Below, piece by piece: positions 49,773-58,647 of a stretch of DNA of 64,000 nucleotides. This DNA comes from SAR202 cluster bacterium. GTDB taxonomy: Bacteria > Chloroflexota > Dehalococcoidia > Lucifugimonadales > GCA-2719675. Numbering within the stretch: position 1 is the stretch's first letter; every line of letters starts with the position of its first letter. The DNA is taken from contig VFGW01000010.1 of NCBI GenBank assembly GCA_009392295.1, positions 18,844 to 82,843 of the forward strand, written 5' to 3'. The position numbers were made by a program, and so were the translations under genes. The notes under the pieces were generated by a model. That model was not told where the DNA came from and made no database searches. It worked only from the letters and a program-made list of their open reading frames with translations.

Positions 49773-50870
49773 TTATTGAGAAATAAACTTTGACAAACCT
49801 TCAATTACTGGCTTAATATCATCTTGTGTTGTCCTACCCATATGACCAATCCTAATTATTTTTTCCTTTAACTCACCTTGGCCTGCGGCCAACACAATGT
49901 CATAATTATTTTTCATGAATTTAATTAAATCTCCTGCCTTAAATCCGTCTGGAACATTTACAGCAGTTACTGTATTAGAAGCTACTTTTTCATCCGGAAA
50001 AATCGAAAAACCTATTTCTCGAACTTGATGTCGAGTAAATTCTCCGATTTCTTTATGCCTTAAATACACATTTTCTATTCCTTCTTTTAATATTTGTCCC
50101 AAAGCTAAATCAAGAGCAAACATCAATGAAACAGCAGGGGTCCAAGGTGGCTGACCTAATTTAAAGTATTTCTCATACTGACCTATATCAAAATAAAATT
50201 TTGGCATATCAGAATTTCTATATGCTTCAATTGCAAAATTACTAAAACCTACAAATGCTAATCCCGGAGGCAACATCCAACCTTTCTGAGAAGCAGTACT
50301 AATTACATCACATTCCCATAAATCCATATATGTTGGTAAAGAGGCAACACTGCTTATTCCATCAACCAAAAGCAATTTGTTGTCATATTCTTTTTTGACT
50401 ACTTGGCTAATTGCTTCTAAGTCATTCGCAACGCCAGTAGATGTTTCATTATGAGTTACTAAAACAGCTTTAATTTCAGGCTGTTTATTCAGACAATTCC
50501 TGATTTCATCAACATCAACAGCGGTTCCTGGTAAACATTTCAAATGAACTACATCTGCGCCATATATTTGAGCAATTTCACCAAATCTATCTCCAAAAGT
50601 TCCGATAGAAATTGACAATACTTTATCACCTTTGGACAAAGTATTTACTACAGCTGTTTCCATAGCCCCAGTACCAGAGCCAGTTAAAATATATACAGAA
50701 GATTCTGTACCGAAAACTGATTTTAAACCTTCAGTAGTACGAAACAAAATATCTTTAAATTCAGTCCCTCTATGATTAATCATAGGATTTGACATTGATT
50801 CTAATATGTCCTCAGGAACAGGTATAGGGCCTGGAATTCTTAAATTCATATCATTAGTTCTCCTAAACAA
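49773..50870 (-). CDS. Class V aminotransferase (alanine-glyoxylate / serine-glyoxylate aminotransferase-like)
   Basis: RIPGPIPVPEDILESMSNPMINHRGTEF; VLVTHNETSTGVANDLE; STASQKGWMLPPGLAFVGFS. Confidence 0.9.
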   Translation of the reverse strand: MFRRTNDMNLRIPGPIPVPEDILESMSNPMINHRGTEFKDILFRTTEGLKSVFGTESSVYILTGSGTGAMETAVVNTLSKGDKVLSISIGTFGDRFGEIAQIYGADVVHLKCLPGTAVDVDEIRNCLNKQPEIKAVLVTHNETSTGVANDLEAISQVVKKEYDNKLLLVDGISSVASLPTYMDLWECDVISTASQKGWMLPPGLAFVGFSNFAIEAYRNSDMPKFYFDIGQYEKYFKLGQPPWTPAVSLMFALDLALGQILKEGIENVYLRHKEIGEFTRHQVREIGFSIFPDEKVASNTVTAVNVPDGFKAGDLIKFMKNNYDIVLAAGQGELKEKIIRIGHMGRTTQDDIKPVIEGLSKFISQ

Positions 50871-50949
50871 ATATGGTAAAATATCATTTAAATTACTTGA
50901 AAATTGGATCTTAAAAAATTAGCTTATCAGAAAAATTACCTATAAACAA

Positions 50950-51885
50950 TTATTCATATTCTTGATTAATTTTAATTAATTGTTGTAATAACATCTGTTT
51001 AAAATTTTCAGAAGATTTTTTGTCCCAATCAAATACACCTTTTTCGGATTTAATACCTAAATTACCACAATCAAGTAAATCAATAATCGATCTAGGTAGT
51101 TCTTTGGAATTATCTAAATCTAACCAAACAAGTTGAGCTATTTTGCTAATCACATCCCAACCAGCTGCATCAAAAATTTTAAATGGACCTGCAAAAGCTA
51201 ATCTTTGTCCAAAACTATTACTAACTATCTGGTCAATCTGATCAAAACTTGCTACACCAGAATTAACAAGTGCAATTGATTCTCTAAGTAATGCAGATTG
51301 TAACCTATTAGCAACAAAGCCTGTCATTTCTTTATTTAGAACAACTGGTGTTTTTTTAGAAATTTTTAATAATTCAACAACTTTATTTACAACAATTTCA
51401 GATGTATATCTAGATTTAACTACTTCAACTAAAGGTACTACATACGGAGGATTGAAATAATGCATCACCAACATTCTTTCTGGAACGTTTAAAACATCTG
51501 CAAATAATGAAGGTATAAAAGTTGAGGTGTTACTAGCTAAAATAACTTCATCAGAAACAAATTTTTCAATATCCCTAAACAAATCCAACTTCACTGTCAA
51601 ATCTTCTTGAATTGCCTCAATAACCAATTCAACTTCTGTAATAGATTCTTCAAAACTAGAAACAGGTGTAATTAAATTCATCACATCGCTTATTAAATGT
51701 GATTTACCTAAAACTACCAAATTTTTCTTTATATTTTCTAAACCAAGAGTAAGATTTTCTTGAGAAGAATCCCACAATTTCACAGATATTTGAGAAGTAG
51801 CAAGATCCTGTGCAATACCATGTCCCATTAAACCTGCTCCAATCACAGCAACTGATTTCAAATTAATATCTTTATCATTAAGCAT
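50950..51885 (-). CDS. 3-hydroxyacyl-CoA dehydrogenase
   Basis: SVAVIGAGLMGHGIAQDLATSQISVKLWD; VIEAIQEDLTVKLDLFRDIE; LASNTSTFIPS; MHYFNPPYVVPLVEVV; GFVANRLQSALLRES. Confidence 0.92.
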   Translation of the reverse strand: MLNDKDINLKSVAVIGAGLMGHGIAQDLATSQISVKLWDSSQENLTLGLENIKKNLVVLGKSHLISDVMNLITPVSSFEESITEVELVIEAIQEDLTVKLDLFRDIEKFVSDEVILASNTSTFIPSLFADVLNVPERMLVMHYFNPPYVVPLVEVVKSRYTSEIVVNKVVELLKISKKTPVVLNKEMTGFVANRLQSALLRESIALVNSGVASFDQIDQIVSNSFGQRLAFAGPFKIFDAAGWDVISKIAQLVWLDLDNSKELPRSIIDLLDCGNLGIKSEKGVFDWDKKSSENFKQMLLQQLIKINQEYE

Positions 51886-51975
51886 TAATCATAAATTCCT
51901 TTCAAAATCAAATATATAAATCAATCCGAAATACAATGATATAATACGACTAGCTAGTAAAACAAAGTAATTCAA

Positions 51976-52863
51976 ATGAAAAAATATATATTAACAATTG
52001 ATTTGGGAGGGACATATCTACTCTCAGCATTATTTAATAAATATGGCGTTTTAGAAGATAAATCCATTGTAGAAACTCATAAAAACAAATATTTGAATAA
52101 TGAAACTCAATTGTTTTCAATAGAAAGTTTTTTTTCCATAATATCTGAAAAAATTGTTAACACATCAATTGTAGGAATTGCAATTTCAATACCCGGAATA
52201 GTTGATGAATCAACAAATATAATCGGTGAAATTGTAAATGTAAAAAACAATATTTCAGGAGTCAATCTAAAAAAAGAAATAGAAGAGAAATTTTCTATTC
52301 CAACAATTGTTCTCAATGATGCAAATTCTTATGCAATATCCGAAAGTTTTTCAGGAAATGGGAAAAATTATTCAAACGTTTTTTTCATAAACATTGGAAC
52401 TGGAATTGGAGGAGGATTAATAATTGATGGTAAACTTTATTGGGGATCTCAAGGGCAAGCTGGAGAAATTGGCCATACAACTATAGATACAAACGGGGCA
52501 CAATGCAAATGTGGGAATAGAGGATGCCTAGAAATGTATGTCTCTGGACAAAAAATTCAACAGGTAACAAAAAATCATACTTTAGAAATTCCTGAAACAA
52601 TTTTTAAAATACTAGGATTAGGGTTCTGTAATATCGTCAACTTATACGATCCAGATGCTCTTATTATCGGTGGAGGAGTAGCATTAAAAACAAAAAATTT
52701 TATTGAAAAAATTTTTTCATCTTCAGATAAATATGTTATCAACAAACTCCAAAAAATCAAAAAGATATCTTTAGCAAAACATGGTATAGATGGAGCCCTC
52801 TTAGGCAACGCGATTTACCTAGAAAACTACATCAATAATTCTACAGAATCCCCTCTTTTCTAA
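51976..52863 (+). CDS. ROK family sugar kinase/regulator
   Basis: LTIDLGGTYLLSALFNKYG; FFINIGTGIGGGLIIDGKLYWGSQGQAGEIGHTTID; CKCGNRGCLEMYVSG. Confidence 0.9.
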   Translation: MKKYILTIDLGGTYLLSALFNKYGVLEDKSIVETHKNKYLNNETQLFSIESFFSIISEKIVNTSIVGIAISIPGIVDESTNIIGEIVNVKNNISGVNLKKEIEEKFSIPTIVLNDANSYAISESFSGNGKNYSNVFFINIGTGIGGGLIIDGKLYWGSQGQAGEIGHTTIDTNGAQCKCGNRGCLEMYVSGQKIQQVTKNHTLEIPETIFKILGLGFCNIVNLYDPDALIIGGGVALKTKNFIEKIFSSSDKYVINKLQKIKKISLAKHGIDGALLGNAIYLENYINNSTESPLF

Positions 52864-54169
52864 TATTTATTAATGCCTTTTCTGAAGCTTCAATAGTTTT
52901 ATTGATATCAGATTCAGACAAAACTGAATTCACAATAAATCTAGTACCTGCATCGATACCTTGATTATACATTTCTAACCACATTTGATGACTTAAAAAT
53001 GGATCTCCTACCTTTTTTTGATCATCAAAAGGAAGTATACAAACTTCATTATCACATTCATGCTCTACTCCAAGTCTAAGAAATACAGCTGAAGATACTC
53101 CACTAGCACATCCTGATATTTCAAGTTTTGACAAAACATAATTAAGTCCATTCTTCAATTGCTGAGACCTCTGATTGGCAATTTCATTCACAGGTGAATT
53201 AGCAACTAATTCTAATGCAGCACATCCAGCAGCGGCAGAAAGAGGGTTCGCATTAAAAGTTCCATTATGCCCAACCCTCTCAACACGATTATAATCTGGT
53301 TCATCACTTAACTGAACCATATCAATAATTTCACTTTTACCTGTAACTGCTCCAGCAGGTAATCCTCCGCCTAAAATTTTAGCCAAAGTACAAATATCAG
53401 GAGTAATACCATAATATGATTGAGCTCCTCCTTTGGAAATCCTAAATCCAGTGACAACTTCATCGAAAATTAGTATTACACCATATCTATTTGTAATATC
53501 TCTAAGCTGTTGAAGAAAATTTGGATCAACTGGATCTGCCCCCATATGGGCACCTGTAGGTTCAATAATAATAGCAGCTATATCATCACTATTGTTTAAA
53601 GTTTCTTCAACAATACCTATATCATTTTGAGGTAAAGTAATCATAGTGTCCATCACTTCTTTCGGGATACCTCCGGTCCCAGCAGTATGACTTCTAACAT
53701 AATCATGCCAACCATGAAAGTGATCACTAAATTTAATTATTTTTGTTTTACCTGAATATGCTCTAACCATCCTGAAGGCCATCAATGTAGCTTCTGTTCC
53801 TGAACTAGTAAATCGTATTTTCTCAAAACAAGGAATGAGCTTTTTAACCCAATTTGCCCAACGAATTTCTAAATCCGTAGAAGCAGCATAATGAGTCCCA
53901 ATCTTTAACTGATTGGATACTGCTTGAGATACTAATGGATGACAATGTCCTAAAATCAATGCTCCATGTCCCCCTCTATAATCAATGATTTTTTGTCCAT
54001 CAATATCCCATTTATATGCTCCTAATGCTTTATCAACATAATATGGAAATGGTTCTAAATTTCTTGAATCATGGGTGACTCCATTAGGAAAAAAATCTTT
54101 TGAAACAGAGTAGTTTTGTTGACATTTTTGATGTTTCTCAATATACCTTTTCTCTATAGATGTAACCAC
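52841..54169 (-). CDS. Class III aminotransferase (glutamate-1-semialdehyde aminomutase-like)
   Basis: FPNGVTHDSRNLEPFPYYVDKALG; RFTSSGTEATLMAFRMVRAYSGKTKIIKFSDHFHGWHD; LIFDEVVTGFRI; LGGGLPAGAVTGK. Confidence 0.88.
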   Translation of the reverse strand: MVTSIEKRYIEKHQKCQQNYSVSKDFFPNGVTHDSRNLEPFPYYVDKALGAYKWDIDGQKIIDYRGGHGALILGHCHPLVSQAVSNQLKIGTHYAASTDLEIRWANWVKKLIPCFEKIRFTSSGTEATLMAFRMVRAYSGKTKIIKFSDHFHGWHDYVRSHTAGTGGIPKEVMDTMITLPQNDIGIVEETLNNSDDIAAIIIEPTGAHMGADPVDPNFLQQLRDITNRYGVILIFDEVVTGFRISKGGAQSYYGITPDICTLAKILGGGLPAGAVTGKSEIIDMVQLSDEPDYNRVERVGHNGTFNANPLSAAAGCAALELVANSPVNEIANQRSQQLKNGLNYVLSKLEISGCASGVSSAVFLRLGVEHECDNEVCILPFDDQKKVGDPFLSHQMWLEMYNQGIDAGTRFIVNSVLSESDINKTIEASEKALINIRKEGIL

Positions 54170-54315
54170 ATTTACTCTCCTAAAATCTTATAATTAAAAT
54201 CAATCACTCATAAATAGCAGATAAAAACAATTTGAACATGCTAACATGATAGTGTCAATACTTGATCATTATTTAGTTTCAAGAATCAAAACAAATTAAC
54301 ATGTATAAATAAAAA

Positions 54316-55050
54316 ATGATTCCTACCAATAATAAATCTGAAATTCAAATATCCAAAATATCAAAATATTTTAATAATAATGCTGCAATTAATAATTTGA
54401 CATTAGATATTAATAAAGGAGATTTGATTACCTTCGTCGGGCCAAACGGCTCAGGCAAAACAACTCTATTCAAACTGATTTCTACAATTTTAACTCCTGA
54501 TTCAGGAACAATAAAAATTAAAAATCTAAACACACGAAATAAAAGCCAACTAATCAAAAGTAAAATAGGCTTTACTTCGCATGACTCATTCTTATATAAA
54601 GATTTAACATTAAAAGAAAATCTAAATTTTATCGGGAATTTATTTCAAGTAAAAAATCTCGAACAAAGAATCTTATCCCTGTGTCAAAAATTTCAAATGT
54701 CAGATTTTATTAATAGACCATTAAAAACTCTTTCAAAAGGTTTAGTTAAAAGAGCTAGTTTAATACGAACATTTTTAAATGACCCTGAAATATTACTGCT
54801 TGACGAACCTTTATCTGATCTAGATGTTGAATCCCAAAAAATCCTTATAGAATTTCTGAAAAATGAATCTTTGATTCAGAAAACAATCCTAATTTCAACG
54901 CATCAAATGGAATTATGTATTGAACTTAAAACCCAAATAATGATCATTAAACAAGGGAAGCTAATTAAACACTTAAATACACCATCTGCATCTATTTACA
55001 CTCTAAAAAATATATATGCTGAGTCAATCCAATCTGGAGATATAAATTGA
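54316..55050 (+). CDS. ccmA: ABC transporter ATPase, CcmA-like
   Basis: FVGPNGSGKTTLFKLISTILTPDSG; LSKGLVKRASLIRTFLNDPEILLLDEPLSDLD; STHQMEL. Confidence 0.8.
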   Translation: MIPTNNKSEIQISKISKYFNNNAAINNLTLDINKGDLITFVGPNGSGKTTLFKLISTILTPDSGTIKIKNLNTRNKSQLIKSKIGFTSHDSFLYKDLTLKENLNFIGNLFQVKNLEQRILSLCQKFQMSDFINRPLKTLSKGLVKRASLIRTFLNDPEILLLDEPLSDLDVESQKILIEFLKNESLIQKTILISTHQMELCIELKTQIMIIKQGKLIKHLNTPSASIYTLKNIYAESIQSGDIN

Positions 55051-55721
55051 AATATTACTTTTCAACTATTGCCCAAATAGTTCTCAAAGATTTGAAAATT
55101 GAATCCCGAACTAAAGAAACTATCATTCCAACGTTTATTTTTGCATTAATATCGATTTGTGTCTTTCATATATCTTTAAGTTTCGGAGTGATTTCCTATC
55201 AAAAAATCAGTTTAGCTATATGGATATTAACAATCTTATATTCTAGTATCCTTATAATGAACAGAGCTTTTGCTCGAGAATTAGAATCTGAAAATTTGAA
55301 TGGAATTTTAACATCTCCCATACATTATGATGCATTATATTTCGGAAAATTATCTTACAACATCATTATTTTAGGATCAGTTCAAATAATCTTGTCTCCT
55401 ATTTTTTCAATATTGTTTGAAATAAATATTTTCAATTATGAAATGTTATTGATTTTCCTGCTAAGTACAATTGGAATATGCTCCGTAGGTACTACTTTTT
55501 CAATCATGACAGCTTTTAATACAATAAGAGATGTTTTGATGCCATTACTGCTTATACCAATTCAAATTCCTCTGATAATAGCCATTATAGAATCAACAAA
55601 CATCTTATTCGGTTTTAGTAATTCGTCAGACCTAATTAACTGGATTCTATTATTAGTAAGTTTTGATGCAATCTTTTTAGTTGTTTCACCTATAGCATTT
55701 TCTATTATTGTAAAAAATTAA
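55047..55721 (+). CDS. ccmB: CcmB-like heme-exporter permease
   Basis: VLKDLKIESRTKETIIPTFIFALISICVFHISL; NRAFARELESENLNGILTSPIHYDALYFGKL; six hydrophobic segments; 4-nt overlap with the ATPase gene. Confidence 0.75.
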   Translation: MKYYFSTIAQIVLKDLKIESRTKETIIPTFIFALISICVFHISLSFGVISYQKISLAIWILTILYSSILIMNRAFARELESENLNGILTSPIHYDALYFGKLSYNIIILGSVQIILSPIFSILFEINIFNYEMLLIFLLSTIGICSVGTTFSIMTAFNTIRDVLMPLLLIPIQIPLIIAIIESTNILFGFSNSSDLINWILLLVSFDAIFLVVSPIAFSIIVKN

Positions 55722-55937
55722 TTCGAATCTAGGCGTAACAATTACGGTGAAAATCATTGTTTTAAAATCAAAGTTAAACTACAATAATACGTGGTAAAGT
55801 GATCAATTCACGTCTATATCAGTGTTTAATTACTAGTTTCGCAATAAGGAACATTGTAATATTCAAATGGGCGTGTATTTTTTTGTGATTACTGCTTATT
55901 AACTACTTTATTTGTTTGTAATTGGAATGGACAAAAT

Positions 55938-57623
55938 TTGAAAAATACTGATTTCGTAGTTCGATTCGCTGGTGAAGGTGGCCAAGGATTTTTGTCTGCA
56001 GCTATTGGTTTTGCTAGTGCTAACACCAAAGCTGGATATCATGCACAAACTTTTGCAACATTTCCATCACAAATTACAGGTGGTCCAACATGGATGCAAA
56101 CACGAATTTCAATCAATCCTGTGCTTAGTAGAGGCGATGAAGTTGATGTATTGGTTGTTTTCAACGAATATGCTTACGAAGCTCATAAAAATGAAGTTAA
56201 AGAAAATGGGTTCATTCTTTATGACTCAGATCAGCTCAACATAGAAGATAGTAACAAAGTTTTAGGTATAGCATTTGAAAAACTAGGCAAAACAACAGGT
56301 AATTCAAGAGCCGCTAACATGGTAATGATGGGAGCTCTTGCAGAATTAGTTGGTGTAAATCTTTCAGTATTAGAAGATTTTGTTAAAGAAAGGTGGGGCA
56401 ATGTTGAAAGATATGGAGAACATATTGTACCTCAAAATATACAAGCATTAAAATTAGGCAGTAAAGAAGTTCAAGAACGCGGACTTAAATTATCTGAAAT
56501 TGAATCCCCAAAAAAATCAGATACACAACAAATATTTCTCAATGGAAACGATGCTATTTCTTTAGGTGCCTACGCAGCAGGAATAGAGTATTACGTAGGA
56601 TATCCAATTTCTCCAGCAACAACAATACTTGTATGGATGGAAAAAAATCTTGTAGAAAAAAATAAATTTGTATACCAAGTCAGCTCAGAAATTGAAGCTA
56701 TTACAGCAATAATTGGAGCATCGTACGGTGGTAAAAAATCTATGACAGCAACAGCTGGGCCTGGTTTTTCATTAATGAGTGAAGGACTCGGACTAGCATG
56801 GATGGCCGAAATACCTATAGTTGTTGTAGATGTTCAAAGAGGTGGCCCGGCAACGGGTTTGCCAACTAAAACAGAACAATCAGATCTACTTTCTTCAATA
56901 AATCCTGCTCATGGTGACGTAAGCCTCCCAGTGATTGCACCAGGCACAGTAGAAGAATGTTTTTATGGCACAATTGAAGCTTTTAACTGGGCTGAAAAAT
57001 ACCAAGGTCCTGTAATTCTATTAAGCGAACATGGACTAGCTGAAAGGCAACAAAATATTCCAAAGCCTAACATCAGCAAATTAAATGTTGAAAAAAGATT
57101 AATTAATAAATCATCAGAAAATTACCACAGATATGAATCAGGAAATATTTCACCAATGCCTATACCAGGACTACCAGGTCCTTATGTGGCGAACGCAAGT
57201 GAACATGACAAAATGGGAGACACAACTCATTTGCCTGAAAGACACGTTGAAATGACTGAGCGTAGATTCAAAAAATTAGATATTTTGAAAAATTCAAATT
57301 ACGAATATATTAATGCCGAATCAAAAATCCTTTTAATGCCATGGGGTGGATCTAAAGGTCCTAGTTTAGAAGCATATGAAAAACTACAAGAACAAAATAT
57401 TGATATTGGTTGGGCATACACTATGTTTCTCAATCCTTTGCCTGAAAAATTACTCATTGAGTTGAGATCCAAAAATCTTGTAATTGTGCCCGAATTAAAT
57501 TATCTCGGCCAATTTTCATCATTACTAAGATCTCAAAATGTCAATGCACAATCAATTACCCAATATACTGGACTCCCTTTTAAGGTCGAATACTTAGTCA
57601 ATAAAATTACAGAACTTCTATAA
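55938..57623 (+). CDS. korA: 2-oxoacid:ferredoxin oxidoreductase, fused gamma-alpha subunit
   Basis: VVRFAGEGGQGFLSAAIGFASANTKAGYHAQTFATFPSQITGGPTWMQTRIS; YYVGYPISPATTILVWMEKNL; VVVDVQRGGPATGLPTKTEQSDL. TTG start. Confidence 0.92.
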   Translation: MKNTDFVVRFAGEGGQGFLSAAIGFASANTKAGYHAQTFATFPSQITGGPTWMQTRISINPVLSRGDEVDVLVVFNEYAYEAHKNEVKENGFILYDSDQLNIEDSNKVLGIAFEKLGKTTGNSRAANMVMMGALAELVGVNLSVLEDFVKERWGNVERYGEHIVPQNIQALKLGSKEVQERGLKLSEIESPKKSDTQQIFLNGNDAISLGAYAAGIEYYVGYPISPATTILVWMEKNLVEKNKFVYQVSSEIEAITAIIGASYGGKKSMTATAGPGFSLMSEGLGLAWMAEIPIVVVDVQRGGPATGLPTKTEQSDLLSSINPAHGDVSLPVIAPGTVEECFYGTIEAFNWAEKYQGPVILLSEHGLAERQQNIPKPNISKLNVEKRLINKSSENYHRYESGNISPMPIPGLPGPYVANASEHDKMGDTTHLPERHVEMTERRFKKLDILKNSNYEYINAESKILLMPWGGSKGPSLEAYEKLQEQNIDIGWAYTMFLNPLPEKLLIELRSKNLVIVPELNYLGQFSSLLRSQNVNAQSITQYTGLPFKVEYLVNKITELL

Positions 57624-57638
57624 TCAAAGGTGAATTAA

Positions 57639-58508
57639 ATGTCAGAGAAAAAAAATCCTGAATATGATTTTAAATGGTGTCCTGGATGTGGAGATTTTGG
57701 AGTTAAAAAAGCACTTGAAGCTGCTATTAAAAAGAAAACAATAGAAACAGAAGAGCCAATATTAAATAATGTAATAGTTGCAGGAATTGGATGTTCCGGA
57801 AATATGGTCCACCTCCTTGAAGGTGAACAACCTTACGGCTTTCATGGTCTTCATGGCCGTACATTGCCTGTAGCTATGGGTTTAAAATCAAGTAGACCTG
57901 AACTAAATGTAACTGTGGTTGCTGGAGATGGAGATTTTCTTAGTATAGGAGCAGAGCATATTGCTCCTCAAGCAAAAAGGAATCTAGATGTTTGTGTCGT
58001 AATCATGGACAATGCTGTCTACGGGCTAACAAAAGGTCAAAGTTCACCAACTTCAGCAGAAGGTATGATAACCTCCTCAACTCCATATGGCAAAACAGAA
58101 GTTGGATTCGATCCTTTGGCACATTACCTTTCTCTAGGAGTTTCATTTGTAGCATCAGGTTTGTCTAGTAAAATCAAAGATCTATCTGAATTAATATATC
58201 AAGGAATGATACATCCTGGATTTTCTATCGTACATGTTCAATCACCATGCACAGAATACAATAATACCTACGAAATACTCAAAGGTAACATTAAAAAAGG
58301 AATAGAACCTCTTGCTAAACCAATAGATGTATCCCATAATCCTAACGACCTTAAGCAAGCAATAGAAGTAATAAGTACCCCTGGTATTCCTTTAGGAATT
58401 ATTTATCAATCAAAAGATGAACCAACATTAGCTCAAAAATACGAAAATTTAATTAATAAATCTAAGCAAAAAGATTTTGAAACATTATTAAATAGCTACT
58501 CTATATAA
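57639..58508 (+). CDS. korB: 2-oxoacid:ferredoxin oxidoreductase beta subunit
   Basis: FKWCPGCGDFGVKKALEAA; GIGCSGNMVHLL; FHGLHGRTLPVAMGLKSSRPELNVTVVAGDGDFLSIG; MDNAVYGLTKGQSSPT. Confidence 0.93.
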   Translation: MSEKKNPEYDFKWCPGCGDFGVKKALEAAIKKKTIETEEPILNNVIVAGIGCSGNMVHLLEGEQPYGFHGLHGRTLPVAMGLKSSRPELNVTVVAGDGDFLSIGAEHIAPQAKRNLDVCVVIMDNAVYGLTKGQSSPTSAEGMITSSTPYGKTEVGFDPLAHYLSLGVSFVASGLSSKIKDLSELIYQGMIHPGFSIVHVQSPCTEYNNTYEILKGNIKKGIEPLAKPIDVSHNPNDLKQAIEVISTPGIPLGIIYQSKDEPTLAQKYENLINKSKQKDFETLLNSYSI

Positions 58509-58647
58509 ATCTTCAATTTTGCATTAAAATATCTTAGTTTTGAATAACATCAAATAAAACTAACCATTAGTATCATTAATCTTATTGTAAACTCTATAAA
58601 ATTTACTTACATTATTTAAAATTATCAAGGTATTTGAAAGAATTTAA

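Noticed and set aside
52841-54169. Assignment of either GSA-type aminotransferase as hemL
   Set aside because: Both resemble glutamate-1-semialdehyde aminomutase but neither is near heme genes and there are two divergent copies; generic class III aminotransferase is the safe call.
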